From Laguncularia racemosa (taxonomy: Eukaryota > Streptophyta > Magnoliopsida > Myrtales > Combretaceae): DNA of 64,000 nt. Within the stretch, counting starts at the first letter, position 1. Each line of letters starts with the position of its first letter. Location of the stretch: assembly GCA_037954665.1 (NCBI GenBank), contig JBBMOL010000245.1, positions 310,001 to 374,000 of the forward strand, read 5' to 3'. The notes under the pieces were generated by a model, which saw only the letters and a list, made by a program, of their open reading frames with translations, was not told the DNA's origin and did no database searches. Below, one piece after another: positions 12,518 through 25,482 of this stretch. The translations under genes were made by a program, and so were the position numbers.

Positions 12518-13431
12518 TCATTTCCTGTAAATCTTGATATCTCTCCACCTTGATTCCATGCAATGACTGAAATTTACAGGTGCAGCATAGACTCCACATT
12601 TAAAGTAGAGGTCACCTGGTCCATGGTCCTTCACTTGAAACACCTGCTTTCCATCAAGGAACATTTTCACCTTCCCTCCATCAACGCCATGGATTATGTT
12701 GACTCTGAACCACTTATCATACATGTCTCTTGCAATTAAATCTCCACTGTAATACCTCAAATCACCATTGTATATTCTTAGTAGAAAAGTTGTAGCACCA
12801 TCTGATGCACCGTGTATTTGTGCAATTGTAGCTCCGGATGTTCCACTGGGCACAAAACAGTGTCCTTCAAATTGCCAAACTCCAGATGAATAGTCTAGAC
12901 CCTGCAAAACAAAAGTTCAATAAAGTTTCTCTCATAAAGAAATAAAAACCTAAACCTGAAGACATGTTGCATGGTATAAATTCACTTTCACTTTTTTCCT
13001 CTACCCATATGCTGTCAAGGTGTGTTAACAAATGCCTTGGAGAACTAGTTCGCGAGTAAAAAGATACTCTTCATTTTTCCAATACCGATTATACATTTTT
13101 TACGAGCGAACGTATCGCACCCTTCAACATATTCCTTTTAAGAATTGGTCTAATTTCGTGCCTTGATGCGAATTTCAGTGCGCGGCTGGGTATGGCTGCC
13201 GAGACTATAAGGCTTGTCATCAGCGTACACCCACATTTTTCTTACACCGTCAACGAAGCTGTAGCGTTGTTCGAGGGGTATGTCATAGGGTTTCTGTATC
13301 TCAAAGTTCTTCTCTGTCAATGCCACCTCTGTGAAGCCATCTGTTGGATCAGCCCTGCACAAAGAACTGAAGTACTTTTCTGAAACCAGGACGACAACAT
13401 AGAATACAAGATTGTTGTAAGAATTCTTCAT
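12518..13431 (-). CDS. Citrate-binding protein-like (alginate lyase 2 / PL7-like), two exons
   Basis: Exons 13162-13431 (residues 1-90) and 12518-12901 (127 residues plus stop) give 217 aa, close to the usual length of plant citrate-binding proteins such as the Hevea lutoid protein. The chosen start gives MKNSYNN followed by the hydrophobic core LVFYVVVLV, a plausible signal peptide; the mature part would begin near ADPTDGFTEV. The body carries the family blocks QKPYDIPLEQRYSF, WVYADDKP and TQPRTEIRI, then DYSSGVWQFEG. PL7-type motifs are visible: RTEIR (84-88), QIH (118-120) and YFKCGVY (189-195). Known members are vacuolar or secreted; citrate binding and lyase activity here are inferred only. 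The intron (12902-13161) begins GC rather than GT (AAG|GCACG) and ends TTTTGCAG. No GT donor fits, because the exon 1 frame stops two codons beyond the junction. Either this is a true GC-AG intron or the gene is damaged. Confidence 0.87.
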
Positions 13432-16400
13432 TTGTGGCTTTTGGGTACTGTTCGAAATATTCTGAAGAGCTAGTGTAACAATTTCACCATTTATAGGCAT
13501 GGGAATAACATCCCAAATCACGTCGTATGTGAGTACAATAAGGAAATACAATTGTCCTGCTTCATCTCTTTGTAAATCGACCAGGTCAATGTCAAAGTCC
13601 TTTCAAATTGAAATACTTTAAGAAGATAATTGTTAATTATAGGAGAAAGATAATATGCCGTCCACTCACCTGGAGCCACATAGATGCTTTCACGCTTTAC
13701 GTGTATTTTGCTGCATCTTGATGTCGATGTATTCTTGTATGGAACGTTGACGGGCAGGCATGGCGCCACGGACCATTTTGTTGAAATATTGAATCATTTT
13801 TTTTTTTTTAATCTTGTTTTTGTGGTCAAAATTTGTAAACGAGTTGAGTTCATAGGACACTGCGAAGCTTGTGCTCAACCCCAATTAAAATTTTTTGAGT
13901 TAGAACATGGTTTGAAATTTTAGAGCTTTTATCCAACTAGAATTTTTAGAGTTCAAGTATAACTCAAGATTTTAAAACTCATGCTCAACTTGAATATAAT
14001 TAAATCTATAATTTTGAGTTTGAACTTAACTCAAAATGTTAATCTATAAGTTTGATCTCTAGTGAATTAACCTCATTGGGGATAATTATCTAAAAATATA
14101 TCATTGTATTAATTAAAATAATATTAATACTGAAAGCGGCCTAAACTTGAATAAGTTTTAAGGTTGATTATTGCTCAATTAGACTTGTAAGTTAGTCAAG
14201 TTGAATATCAAGCTAGACTCAATAAGTTGATCAAGTAATTTAAGCTCAAACTTGAGATATCAAGCCAAACTTATATCATTTATAAGTAGGTTATCTTTTT
14301 TACATCCTAAGTATAATCCATGTTCAAAAATATAAAACATTTTCTTATTAATTTTTTAGTTCTCGAGGCACCTGTTGGAGTACTATGCAATGTTTTATTT
14401 TTACCTGTTTCGATAATAGAATTCTTAATACATTAACTGTTTAATATTTTTAATTAAGTATTTAAAGACTTATATTTATAAGATATGCTTGTTTCAGGAC
14501 TTCTATCCATTTATCATTAATGGACTATGACATGTCATGGATGGAAATTTCAAAATGAATATATCTTATAAATAAGTCCCCGAAACACATAAGAGAAAAA
14601 TCGAGACCCTTTTTTGCAAAAGTTACAAATTGTGAGCCCCTCCTCTATATTTCAGCTCTCTCTCTCTTTCCTTCTCTCTCACTCTATAGATATATATATA
14701 TATTCATTATTTATTAGCTACCCTCATACATGATAACTAAAATTAATGTTAGTTTTATTACATGTTTTATTTAAATACTATCAACTAAGTAATATCATAT
14801 AAATAAGGGATCAACTTATAAAAAAAATCATTAATAACTCAAGATCAAATGCTTTGAACGCTATCCATTATTATTAAGATTAATAAAATTATTTTTATAT
14901 ATATTTGTAATATTAAGTAAAAATAATAATAATATTACCATGATGGTAAAGTAGTATGAAATCTATAGCGTTTCATTTTCACTACTTATCTTAATGTAAT
15001 ATATGTATATAAATTCATGATACCTTTTGACTATTTTTTTTTCTTTTAATGTTTACTTTTAAGAAAACTCAAAAGAGAAAATAAATAATAGTAATAAGAT
15101 AAAATTTTAACTTAAAACTATATACAATACTATTAAAAATAATAGTTTTTTTTTAATTATCACAATTGACATTTTAATAATGTATATTTATTGATTGTTA
15201 TAAAATTAGTGTGGAGGATTTGGATCCTCTAAAGTTACTATTTCTAAATTTTTTTTTAAATTATTCCCTTAAGATATTATCGTGTGTGATTAATGATCGA
15301 AATTAAAAAAAAAAAAGATGCATCATGATGATGTCACAAAGTATTTGAAAAACCTAGACAATCCCAATCATTATTTTGTAACTTTAGAAAATTTTAGAAT
15401 AATATAACTTTCAAGGATCCATTTCCTAGTGTGAAAATTATTACTTAACTATGGTTCATCTAGAAAATATGGATGAAAGGCTTACATTATATGCTATTTT
15501 CCAAAAAAAAAAAGAAAAAAGGTTTTAAACCTTATATTTTAAAGACCTATACTTATAAGTTATTCTCGTTTTATAACTTCATCCATACTGCTATTATTTA
15601 CATAGTTTGAACACTATTATTCAACAATCATATAAAAATAATATAATTTTATATGATACTCGATGATCTTTCTCATTTTATATAAAATGAGATGATATTT
15701 TAAAAAAAAAATTACCAATATTGAATTCATACAAATATAATATTATGTATCAAGAGTTTTATCTTCTTCTTTTTTTTATGAGCATATTAATAATTTTATG
15801 TTATATTTCATTTTACTTTTAACAATGATTAAAATTAATTTCATTTTCTTACTCTATTGTTTAAACACGTTCAAAGGAATCACATACTGTTATAATTTTT
15901 ATTTCCTATTTCTTTCCTCGCAAAGTACAAATAGTTTTACATTTACTCTAATATGAACTTTGCCTCTTTTTTCCACCCTATAAAATAAACGCCGTTAGGG
16001 ACATGATTTTGATTTGTTTCATCCAGCACTAGACAAGCTGCCGCCTTAGCCTTACCAGTGACGCCTGACGTTGACGACTTGGCTGATTCTGTCTTTCCTT
16101 GTTCCTCTACAGTCTTAGATTATCTCGTCCAAGTTCAACAAAGACATGCTCTGCCGAATGTTCTTTTTCGGTATGTTCTTGGAAGCGATACCATAGTTTA
16201 TTGGCTTGTTTGTTTTATATAAATTAAGATTCCAATTCTTTTTTTTTAAGTATTTTGTCCTATCGTTTCGTAATGAAACCAAAACCAAATTAGCACTCGT
16301 ACTTTTCAAAATTTATACAATCACATTCATTTTGTTATCGTCTATATATATAAAGTGCATAGAGCTTCGTATTTTATGGGTTTAAGATATCCATATATTA

Positions 16401-19072
16401 TTATTCTTTTCAAATACAATAATGCAATTATAAAAAGTTATTACTGTAAATTAACTCTCTTTACTTTACCCCTTTTACTCTTCTAAGCCATTTTCCCCCA
16501 TTATATTACATATATGTTTAATTTTCTATTGGAATAATTTTATTACTTTAATACTGTTAATTTCAATAACTTCTAATTGGGTTTTTTTTAAACCAATAGT
16601 GCTCCACCACGTGTCCTTAACGTTCATTATAATGAATATATTCTACTTAAGATGGCGGATGCCCTTAGGGTTATGAATATTGCAAATACACGTGATTTCA
16701 TTTTCATCAATCTTAAATAAATTAGCATAAATAAAAGAGCAAGAAAGGGTAAGAGTACAAAAAGGTATTTTTAGACTTTATTTTATTATCTTATCTTTAA
16801 ATAAATCAATAAAAAAAATACTAAAGTTACTTTTTTAATATATATTTTTAAAGGGCATTTGAAGATGAGAGCAAAAAGTACTTATTTTGAAGATTTATGA
16901 GTATAATTACTTAATTTTAAAGATAAACAAATTGAGTATATATAAAAGAACTATAAATAGTATATTTTTAATTTACCCTAATCTTTGTGAACATACAATT
17001 CATGGTATTTTTATTTTTATTTTCTTTTTATATATATTAAAAAAACCATTTGGATATATGCGTGTCAAATTTGTATCTCGCCCGCTCAACCATTAATGCA
17101 CCATAAAAGATATCGATAAGAGTCTTTTTCAAACCACATATATATATATTCAATTATGATGGAGTCAAAGTTGGTCAGCTAACGAATTGTTGGGTTTGCA
17201 TTTTTGTTACGAGTCGTGTTGATGGAAGGCTAAGGGGTCCTACAATGAATGACACATAATTGAACCGTTAGAATCTGAAAGGAGTTACTTCTCACATTCT
17301 TGAGAAATAGAGATATTCCCACTAGAAAAAAAAATAGGGGGGGAGGGGGGGCGCAAGTAGTGTGGGTGTCGATTTGTGTTTGGACTATGTAATATTACTT
17401 ATTGTCGATACATTACTTGTAGAAGCAGAAATGGATTGCTTAGTACAAAGATAGTTAAGAAACAGCTAGCTAAAGGAGAAATAATTAACGTATAGCCATC
17501 ATCTTGGCCTTGTGTTTTTACATTCGGCGCCATTTGCCTTCAGTTTTTTTTTTTTGGATATGTTTTCCCTTGATCATGCAACATTAATGCAAGGAATGAG
17601 GCTTGGGAAAACAGATTAACATATTTTGCGGAGAACTTTTTCCTTTCTTTCTTTTATTTTTTATTTTTTTATATTTCTATATTTATTAGATAAGAACCTT
17701 AGTATGATCAAACATTACTATAATGATTTCAAAAATTTACGTTTTAGAAAAAATACTTCTAATAGCGAGTTATGGTGCATAAAAGAAAAGATTGTAATGT
17801 TGATAGTTAGTCACCATAGAAAATAAAGTAAATAATTTACTTTTTTAAAAGAAAAAGAAAATCATATTTTTATTGATGTGCTTTTATAAAGCTTTGAATT
17901 TTACATCCGGATCAGGATAAATTTAGAGAGAGAAAGGGTAAGAGTTTGGGTTCTTGGTTGTTCTTAATATACCGTGAATAGGTTTTCTTTTTTTTTTTTT
18001 TTCCTTCTTATTATTTTGTTTATTTTAGTTTAATTAAAATAAGATAATGCGTGATTTGTGAGCTCTTTTTTTTTTTTTCTAACTACATGTTATAGGAGAA
18101 AGAAGATTTAAACTTGTCTGAACCTAAATGGAGATTAGTGTTGATGTCAATTGAACTATAAAGTCTTGACTAATTTGTATGCTTTAGTGGATATCATTTT
18201 TACTATTCAGGAGCCACATGGCATCCCAAGTGGAATATCTTCATTGAAATAAATACTTAGATCATATGACAAGATATCATTGGTCAAATAATCCAACTAA
18301 ATTAATGGTAGTAAATGAAGTTAGCCCAGTAGTGTCACTGATTAAAAAAGTTGTAATTAGATATTAAAATTAACAATTTTAAAGTTTAACTAATTAATTA
18401 AAAATGAATAAATTTTAAATATTAAATATAAAAAATTTTTTACTCAGACGGTTCTCTATCTCTTTCTTATATATAGTATAAAATTGCATACAAACATAAA
18501 TTATTGTTTTTCATTTTTATTTCAAACTTAAAATTTTTTATTCATGTTTTCCATGAAAATCTAATTATCACATATTTTGCCTCAAATGACTTAACTTTTT
18601 TTTTTTTGGTTAGTGCAAGCAATACGATTATATTATGTGTTGTTATTTAAAATAATATTATTTATTGCGCTTTAAAAATGATATATTAATTATGTTCCAG
18701 TTTTGCTTATTCCACATTTTAGAGTTAATTACATTGAGAATATTAGGTTATTAAGTGTTCAGCATAATAAATTGTTCTATATAAGGGAAAACTGTATCTG
18801 CAAAATAATAGCCTTTAAACTGAATATACTGAACAAGATTATTGTAACTCAACGATATTAATTGATATTTCAACAAAATAGATCAGATTCAAATTTCTTG
18901 TTCATAATTATAATAATATAGTAAAAAAAAACTAAGGATAAAGAAGCGACATTCCTGGGAAAATTCATCCAGCCATCAGAAATAAAATAACCATATTAAA
19001 ATCTAGGCCACAATTAAACAATCACAAACTTATAAAATGTAAAACAATACTCCCTCTCGATACTTATTTTCC
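13432..19072. other. Intergenic, AT-rich, no gene seen
   Basis: Long AT-rich stretch with homopolymer runs. A CT-rich tract precedes an (AT) run at about 14655-14702. A G-rich block of two 7-G runs lies at about 17337-17351. A strong splice-donor-like site (CCAG|GTGAGT, minus strand, about 13670) lies 240 bases upstream of the citrate-binding start and could belong to an untranslated leader exon, but no coding exon fits it. A 58-codon open frame at 15943-16119 (minus) is unassigned. Confidence 0.55.
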
Positions 19073-20128
19073 TCAGAAGCATCCATTGTACTTACTTGCA
19101 TTACACCGCACCAAAGGATGTTGCATCAATGTTGGTACCGGCAAGACGGTAGATGTATCATGAAACATCGAGGAACTAGACGGGTCGAACATGATCATCG
19201 CATTGTCCTGCACCTGAATGGGTTGATCACTACGGACAGGTGCATTCAATGATGGGTAACGATCCATCAGTGAGTTCTCATGGAAGTTGCTGTTGTTGGA
19301 TGTTGAGGCATTAACACAAGGTATTTCATGATAGAAATTGTTGTTGGCTTGCATGTCCATCGATGGAGAGGGGAAGATGCTGGCCGAACAGTTGGAAGGA
19401 TAAAATTGCTGGTTATTATTAGGTAGTACAAATTGTTGCCATTCATTGTCCTTCTCTGATTCGATTATTGGCAGCGGCGGTGGTGGCGAATAGGAAGTAG
19501 GATAGTATTGCAGCTGATGGGGCGGATATACATCTAGTGGTTTCACAAACAGTGGTGTTTGTTGCTCCTGAAACATGCCACGCACCTGCAAGTATTGGTC
19601 ATAATTTGGATAATACAAATCTCCCACCATCATGTTACAGTTCATTCTTTGTGTGGCCTCTTCTTTCTTCTTAGCAAGCAACTTCTTTGCTATCTCAAGC
19701 CTCGAAGCCAATGTGGCTAGAAGCGTCGCCCCTTGCTCCTCCGTGATGTTGGCAATGAGCTCATCTGACACAGGAAATTTCGCCTTCATACCAGCCAACC
19801 GAGCTTTCTCCAATTCATTATCGACTTTCCTCTTACGCATCATGAAAAATTCAAGCAATCCGGCGGTTTTCTTTGTACCTTGATCCTTGCCTTCCCTATG
19901 ATATCGATCGATGATGCGCCTTACCTCCTGGTGATCGGGAGGCCAAGTTGTTGGCTCAATGGACCTATTGCTAGCATCAGAACCATATATAATCACACAA
20001 GCATCTACACCACATAAGATTGAGAACTCATTGGCCTTTTTTAACAGGCCATTCTTCCTTTTCTCATAAGTTGTTCGCCGTGGCCTTTCCTTGGTAATGA
20101 ACTCAAGAGGTAACTTGCCACGACCCAT
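19073..20128 (-). CDS. Type I (M-gamma-like) MADS-box transcription factor
   Basis: Encodes 351 aa in one exon, as is usual for type I MADS genes. The start is set at MGRGKLPLEFI, the canonical MADS N-terminus; an in-frame ATG 15 codons upstream (MLCFICLH) would add an atypical extension. The MADS domain covers residues 1-60, with TTYEKRKNGLLKKANEFSIL and LCGVDACVIIYG for DNA binding and dimerisation. It is followed by a TTWPPDHQEV segment typical of the M-gamma/AGL80-like group and a charged region (about 85-165: RKRKVDNELEKARLAG, LEIAKKLLAKKKEEA) likely to be coiled coil. The C-terminal half is rich in Pro, Asn, Gln and Ser, with a poly-Pro run (SPPPPLP). There is no K-box. Characterised relatives act in the female gametophyte and endosperm; that role is inferred here. 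No neighbouring gene lies within 5 kb. Confidence 0.9.
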   Translation of the reverse strand: MGRGKLPLEFITKERPRRTTYEKRKNGLLKKANEFSILCGVDACVIIYGSDASNRSIEPTTWPPDHQEVRRIIDRYHREGKDQGTKKTAGLLEFFMMRKRKVDNELEKARLAGMKAKFPVSDELIANITEEQGATLLATLASRLEIAKKLLAKKKEEATQRMNCNMMVGDLYYPNYDQYLQVRGMFQEQQTPLFVKPLDVYPPHQLQYYPTSYSPPPPLPIIESEKDNEWQQFVLPNNNQQFYPSNCSASIFPSPSMDMQANNNFYHEIPCVNASTSNNSNFHENSLMDRYPSLNAPVRSDQPIQVQDNAMIMFDPSSSSMFHDTSTVLPVPTLMQHPLVRCNASKYNGCF

Positions 20129-23100
20129 CTCTTTAACTAATAAAAAGGCATGAAGACAAATAAAACAAAGCATCCAATTAAAAAGCTAACACCAATTTGA
20201 ATCAAGAAAAAAAAAAAATCAAAGAAGTGAATTATTGGTATAGACTTTCGATATGAAGTTTCAACTTACCACATGTAGCATGCATGGTCTTACAACATAT
20301 TCTATGAAATTACTGAACAAGATATTTCAGTTTGGTCATCAATGGACATGAAATCATATACATAGAGTTTCCCCTTTTACAATTGGTGCTCCCTAGCTAA
20401 TGAGTAAGAGTTTTATCTTTTTCTGTGATTTGATAAAATGCGTATAAAAATATTAAATATCGACTAAAAATTTTATACCATATGAATGGTTTCCCATCCT
20501 TTTTCTTCTTTTTCAATGTTACAGCCATAAATTCCATTCCGCTCGATTGATATATGATTGCTCGGCAATACAGTAACCTCTCCCCCAAGTTATCTAAGGG
20601 CTGCACTTATACTAGGAATGTCACCCGCTTTAGGGTGTTTTTGATGCTTCTCTCTTGTCTAAAATACATCTCTTCAAGTTTGAATGCATTATCCGTTACC
20701 CCCAAAAAACAGAAAAAAATGATGGAAGCTCTTCAATAAATATAACACATTTAACCTAAAATAGACCGCAACCATAAATATTCAAAAGTATCCCAAAAAA
20801 AAAGACATTAAATGCAACTACATCATTCAAAAGTGCCATAAAAAACAACCACATGAAAATATCAACTTCAGAAAGGACTGTTTTTAGTTCCATAATCATC
20901 TTGCAATAAGAAATTCAAGTAAAAAAAAAAAAGCAGAGGAAGAAGAAGAAGAAGAAGAAGAAAGTACCTTGTCTGATTAACCTTTTAACTATTTGCGAAT
21001 TTTTTGTTCAGTGGTAAAACCTTTTTTCTTATATAGTAGAGAGAAGTCAATCTTGCTATATTTCAGCTTTCATATTTATGGAAACTTGTATAAATTATTC
21101 TTTTGGAGGGAATTCACTTTCAAAATTTAATTCATGAACTTACTATATATGAAATAAGATATTGTTCCTCGTAATTTCGGAGAAAATCGACGTAATAGAT
21201 TCTTTCCTATGTTAGAATTCTACACATGCAAAATTGGACGTGCTTGATACCATATCTTCACCGTAAGATTTCCGTCCTCGTCCAACTGTCTACCTTCCAT
21301 ATTTAAACCATAATCAAATTTTAATCAAATAATATGGAAAATATATATGTAATTTGTCTCCAAGTTTCACATATATCCGAAGATGACACGCTCACATTAT
21401 ATGTATTTTAATATAATATGATGGACAAAAAGAGCTTACCATATCGTATTATATTTTTAGTTTTACAATAAAAGTACGTAAGTCATATATTATCTACAGT
21501 TACATTATGTAAATATAATGTATCATATATCAATATATATCATATGATATATAATATATAGTTACATTAAATTTATATATTATAGTTGATACATATACAA
21601 CATCTCTATTTTATATTACATATACAACATCAGTACAATATAAAAGAAATATAATTGATAATGTGAATACAAATGCATAATATCATAGCGTATAACAGTA
21701 TTAATTATTATAGTATAATTACATTATAAATAACTGACATACACTCGCTCTATAGGTGCCTAAAAATAAAGAAGCTTGAAACTACAACTAGAAGAATACG
21801 CATCGATGATATGTATGCTTCAAAATAATGAAGATATCTTTATCTGTTAATTTAATATTGGAGCATAATTCCCAAAAAAAAAAAAAAATCTACTTGGGAT
21901 GGGTGCAAAACCTTGTAACTAGACAGTCCGATTTGTAAGAGGATTTTGTTAACAAGTGTAGCAAGACATTTTATAATACTCAATATGAAAGGAAGTTTGA
22001 GCTTTTTTTCACAAGATAACCACAAGTATTCAACGCAATTGATAAGAAGCTAAAAAAAAAGTAAACTTTTTACATGTTAAATAAGGCTATTAATTGAAAC
22101 TAATTAGTAGTTTACTAAAAATGTAATTAATATGCAAAACTTGTGTAAGTTTTGTTATCAACATAAATATATCCTTTTTTGGGGACAAAACATAAATAAA
22201 TCATAAAAAAAGTATTTAAAGTGGAATAAAAGGAACAACATAATATAAAAATGAGTATCCGTATTTTTTTATGATGATTTTACGAAATTGTTTTATTAGG
22301 AATGTTACAAAAAATCCTTTTCAATATAAGTGGTTTGACAATTGGTTCTTCAATAAAGCCCACTCATTCTCATAATATGATTGTGAAAAAAAAAAATAGT
22401 TAGTACATCAAGTAATATAATTGCTATCATTTATTAACACTTTATGCAATAAGATTGAAACTCTTATTACATGTTCACTTTGGGGAATGACTATTCCATC
22501 CCTTCATATATATTACGTTGTTCAACTAAATTTTAAACACCTATATATTTCATTGTTCAGTTAAATTATAATACCAAATAGCTACTCCCAATAAATCGTT
22601 GTTATTCAAAATATTGAATAGCAATTCATGTGTCCCCAATCTGTAAATTGCTATTCAGTGACACATTTATCATTTTTATCATAAATGCTCTATTTTTGTA
22701 AGTTATGTTGGATATGTATAAAGTGGAGAAGGGAAAAGATTTTAGGATATAATGGACAATTTACTTTTCAATCTTGTCTTATCCATTTTTTTTATTTTTG
22801 TTTCAACTAAACAAAGTAATAAATATGAAATGGCTACTAAATGTCTATCCAATTTCTATTGAATTACAATTCAATCCCTCCTTATTTACTACAATGTTAG
22901 TAATGTAATTACTATTTATAGTATGGACACTGATAAATAAATAGAGTCTAATGAGAACTTATTTAGTTAATAATTTTTTTTTTAATGAACGAAATTTTAT
23001 CAACGAAAAAAAAACAACAAAATTTGATTTTATTACTTATTGTAAAGAAAAAAAGGCAAAAGGAAAATGAAAACCATTTACTAAAAAATAAAAATAAATA

Positions 23101-25000
23101 AAACTTAAAAAAAGTAATGTGGCTTTAATAAAAATCGAACCCGAGTTTACAAAAGTATGCAATTAACTATTTAATCATCTATAACATCTTAGTAAAGTTT
23201 GCTCTTTATAATAGAATTATAATAAGTATTTTCTGTTTTTTTTTTAATCATATGCACTATGCATATGATAGTCTTCTTATATTCTAATTCATCATTAAAG
23301 CCAACATCAATATTGGTATTACTACTATTGATAATATTCTTTTATTTTAATTCTAAGTCATTCAAAAAACCAATAATATCCATATCTTGTAAATGCCAAG
23401 TTGTATCTTCTAATCTTTAGCCCATTTGGCTTTATTAAGTAGAATCGGTATATTTGATTAGAAAAATAAGATTTTATCGATTTTACGTATAGACTTATAA
23501 TTCTATCATGAATTTATATAAAAATAATTTTATATTCGAATTAACTCAAAAAAACATTCTAAAATTATAAACTTCTAAAAACATATAAATAAAATTACAA
23601 TCTTGACAACTATATATATAAAGATTAATTAACTGATATTTCATTAGATTTAGAAGAACTTACTTCCCTTTTAAGCCGTAAAGGTCTTATATACAATATT
23701 TACTTTCCCTTTGAGTGCCTAATTTTACAGCTAACGGAGAAATTCTTCTCACAAATTTAATTACCCTAATTGATATTGCTAATGTGTGGTCCATGTTATA
23801 ATTAGGCCACATCTATCCCTTTCTATTAGTTGCAGATTCTTTATCTCGTATATGATTCAAAGAGATAAGTAGGCAGGGTTTTCGAAAGGCATTAAAATTA
23901 GGAGATGCAGTACTCAGCTTACTCACCTCCTTTTTTTGCAAATGACTCCCTATTCTCTATGGAAACTTTTGTGATGAATATAACTAGACTAACAAGGATT
24001 GTGGATGATTGTTGTAATTCGTTAAGATAATTGATCAATTTCTAGAAACCATCTATCTTTTTTAGTGGAATCACTGTTACTCAGGTTAAACAAGGATGTG
24101 TAGATGTTTTAAACATCCGTTTAGAAAATAGACCTAGTCCTATCTTGGCCTTCCTACATAGTGAGGAGATCTAAGACTGAGGCTTTAGTTGTTGTTAAGT
24201 CAAAGGCTAGAAAGGGAAACTTTCTTCACTGAGGGTGAAAACTTCCACCTTTGAAAACTTTACCAAGAAAGACACAGAAGGAAGTCATTCTAAAGTATAT
24301 GACATCAATTTTAGTTTTGTTTGTAGATTTCACATAGCAACACGTATGTCTGTACAATACGTGATTATAAGATTCCTTTTGCTTTTGCCTTTTTGCCATC
24401 TTTAAGCATGAGTATGTGTTTTCTTCCTTTTTTTTTTTTTTTATTTCCCATCTTAAGTATGTTTTCTATGTTGGTTTATGCGTTTATGTCTTACATTTTG
24501 ATTAACTAATTAAATTTCTATACCACGCCACATTGCGTTCATGATCACTTTTTATAGAAAATTTAGTTCTACCTTCTAAAAATAGATAAATTTAAGTTTT
24601 TTTGTAAGATTATTTACATTACATAATGCATATTGTTGTATACTTCACAATTCAGATAGATTGGTGAGTCTTCTTATAAGAACTTTACCGCTTGACATGA
24701 AGATCTACCAGAGTGTAAAAGATTTTTATATGATTTGATTATGATTCCATTGTGATCTGTATGTTGATTTTTCTTAAAATCGTCCTTTTTACTATTTATA
24801 GAAAAAAAAACATCAATATACAGTTGCATGCTTCGATTAGACAACCGGATACTTTTGAAGATGCGATGCCATAGTCAATAATGTCAAGGAATGAGCTATT
24901 TGTTTCCTTTATGGATTGCTTTTGAGTCACCGTTATTATACTTTTATCCACTTTCACCAAATATATGCTTTACCTAATTATTATTTTTTTTTTATAAAAT
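20129..25000. other. Intergenic, AT-rich upstream region of the MADS gene
   Basis: Contains a (GAA) microsatellite at 20935-20963 about 800 bases upstream of the MADS start, and long AT tracts with many TATATA-type words at 21.3-21.7 kb. A tRNA-like GGGTTCGATTTTTA word occurs on the minus strand near 23135, but without a foldable tRNA. No supported gene. Confidence 0.5.
20935..20963. repeat. (GAA)n microsatellite
   Basis: Run of GAA/AGA units on the plus strand, that is CTT units in the transcriptional sense of the downstream MADS gene. It could lie in its promoter or leader. Confidence 0.85.
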
Positions 25001-25482
25001 TACATTTTTAATCATTAATGTTTACTTACTATTTTATTTTATTTCTTCTATTTGAGTCCTCAATGTTTTTAAAACCTTACAAAATAAGGAATTTCATTAA
25101 ATACATTAAATTTTATATTCATATAACTTTTGATTAACCTTGAGCTAATTATCTAAGAAGGTAAGGGTATACATAAATTTTTTTAATCTATTTTCTTAAT
25201 TTTAATTATTATTTTTTATTTTTTATTATATTGTACCATTTAATATAATTAATATTATTTTTTATTATATTATTTACAATATATTAATATCATTAATTTT
25301 TTTATTTAATTATTATAAATCAATTTAAAGTTAATATGTATTATAGATTGACGAAAAACTTAAGACAAAAGTCCTTTTAAAAAAAAAAAAAGTTGAAAAC
25401 ATAGAGACTCAAATAGAAGGGGAAAAAAGTTGATGATTTAATTAGAAAAATAGGTAAACATTAAGAACTAAAATGTATTTTT
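25001..25482. mobile_element. MITE-like inverted-repeat element, copy A
   Basis: The ends form an inverted repeat: ACATTTTTAATCATTAATG then TTTAC at the left, and GTAAACATTAAGAACTAAAATGT at the right (given here as two overlapping words: GTAAACATTAAG, AACTAAAATGT). Subterminal inverted words TATTTGAGTCCTCAATGTTT and AAAACATAGAGACTCAAATA extend the stem to roughly 90 bases each side. The centre is a very AT-rich spacer. No coding capacity. Copy B lies 0.5 kb to the right. Confidence 0.75.

Noticed and set aside
13518..13769. Open frame upstream of the citrate-binding gene with a strong donor (CCAG|GTGAGT), considered as its first coding exon
   Set aside because: No frame joins it in phase to the downstream exon without a stop, and the downstream exon already has its own Met and signal-peptide-like core. 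At most it is an untranslated leader exon.
18095..18170. Possible tRNA-derived element (GATTTAAACTTGTCTGAACC and CAATTGAACTATAAAG)
   Set aside because: Too degenerate to assign A and B boxes or ends.
20129..20173. Upstream in-frame ATG of the MADS gene (MLCFICLH...)
   Set aside because: MADS proteins begin at MGRG/MGRK; the extension is hydrophobic and not family-like.
23125..23200. tRNA-like words (GGGTTCGATTTTTA on the minus strand)
   Set aside because: No matching acceptor, D or anticodon stems can be folded by eye; more likely a transposon-associated word.
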